The notes below the pieces were generated by a model, which was not told the DNA's origin, ran no database searches, and was given only the letters and a program-made list of their open reading frames with translations. Shown one piece after another: positions 5,068-5,341 of a stretch of 5,341 nucleotides of DNA. Position 1 is the first letter of the stretch, and every line of letters begins with the position of its first letter. The translations under genes and the position numbers were made by a program. The DNA is from Micrococcales bacterium (lineage in GTDB: Bacteria > Actinomycetota > Actinomycetes > Actinomycetales > Dermatophilaceae): assembly GCA_003132125.1 (NCBI GenBank), contig PKWT01000112.1:1-5341 (forward strand), given 5' to 3'.

Positions 5068-5341
5068 CCGGCCAGGATCAGGTCCAGCGTCTTTCGCACG
5101 CGGTCAGAGTCCTCGCGGTACTTCAGCACTGCACCCAGGGTGGCGCTCGCGGTCTCGAGGTCGAGGTCGTCGCGCCCGAGCTGGTGCAGCGCCCTGGCCC
5201 AGTCCAGCGTCTCGGACACGCCGGGAGGCTTGAGCAGGTCGCCAGATGCTCGCATGCGTTGCACAGCGCGGGCCACCTGTTCGGCAAGCTTGGCGGACAC
5301 CTCAGGCAGCCGGCTGCGCACGATCTCGACCTCGCGCGCCA
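5064..5341 (-). CDS. coxD: MoxR/CoxD-type AAA+ ATPase, C-terminal fragment (5' end beyond window)
   Basis: The frame is open to the right edge, so only the last 91 complete codons are present; a GTG at 5321 is an internal valine, not the start. The visible part begins AREVEIVRSRLPEVS and ends DRVRKTLDLILAG. It matches the C-terminal lid region of MoxR-family ATPases of the CoxD type, including the KPPGVSETLDWARAL stretch (sensor 2-like region, PGVSETLDW) and the helix LGAVLKYREDSDRVRK. Walker A and B lie outside the window, so ATPase competence cannot be judged. In CO dehydrogenase systems, CoxD works as a chaperone-like ATPase together with a VWA partner in building the metal centre. The CoxE-like gene begins 19 bases downstream, which supports the pairing. 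The symbol is given by family and context. Confidence 0.88.
   Translation of the reverse strand, partial: AREVEIVRSRLPEVSAKLAEQVARAVQRMRASGDLLKPPGVSETLDWARALHQLGRDDLDLETASATLGAVLKYREDSDRVRKTLDLILAG

Overview
The window looks like high-GC actinobacterial DNA carrying a minus-strand gene cluster for a molybdenum hydroxylase of the xanthine dehydrogenase / form II CoxL family, plus its maturation genes. Every gene I can support lies on the minus strand, so transcription runs from right to left. The actinobacterial assignment is inferred from high GC, GTG starts, tight gene overlaps and the protein families; it is not proven.

Layout in transcription order. At the right edge is the C-terminal end of a MoxR/CoxD-type AAA+ ATPase (5064-5341, partial). 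Then come a CoxE-like VWA-domain protein (3866-5044) and an XdhC/CoxI-family protein (2731-3873). These three are packed closely (19-nt gap, then 8-nt overlap). A 116-bp non-coding gap (2615-2730) follows, holding a perfect 7-bp hairpin and two pairs of short direct repeats. After it come the [2Fe-2S] small subunit (2090-2614) and, overlapping it by ATGA, the molybdopterin-binding large subunit, which starts at 2093. A medium FAD subunit (CoxM/XdhB type), normally part of this enzyme, is not in the window.

The large-subunit frame does not finish as a hydroxylase. After about 482 codons it passes, in frame and without a stop, into the middle of a DHA2-type (EmrB/QacA-like, 14-TM) drug-efflux MFS transporter, which runs off the left edge. 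The switch falls inside a hexapeptide, CGLAPS (648-665), that fits the expected sequence of both families. Hand-counted GC is about 58% over bases 1-300, against roughly 67-70% in several sampled lines of the hydroxylase genes. The transporter portion reminds me of acidobacterial homologues. Neither half would be functional as it stands: the hydroxylase loses its C-terminal half including the catalytic glutamate, and the transporter loses its first helices. The simplest reading is a chimeric join of two unrelated genomes (metagenomic assembly or amplification) at a shared short sequence. Illegitimate recombination at microhomology is the less likely alternative.

How the genes work together: the small subunit carries two [2Fe-2S] clusters that pass electrons from the molybdenum centre in the large subunit. 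XdhC-family proteins bind and help sulfurate or insert the molybdenum cofactor. CoxD (AAA+) and CoxE (VWA) form a MoxR/VWA pair that acts on the assembled enzyme in known CO dehydrogenase systems. The active-site loop is AYRGAGR (form II type), not AYRCSFR of genuine CO dehydrogenases, so the substrate is undetermined. I saw no tRNA, rRNA, CRISPR array, insertion sequence or origin.
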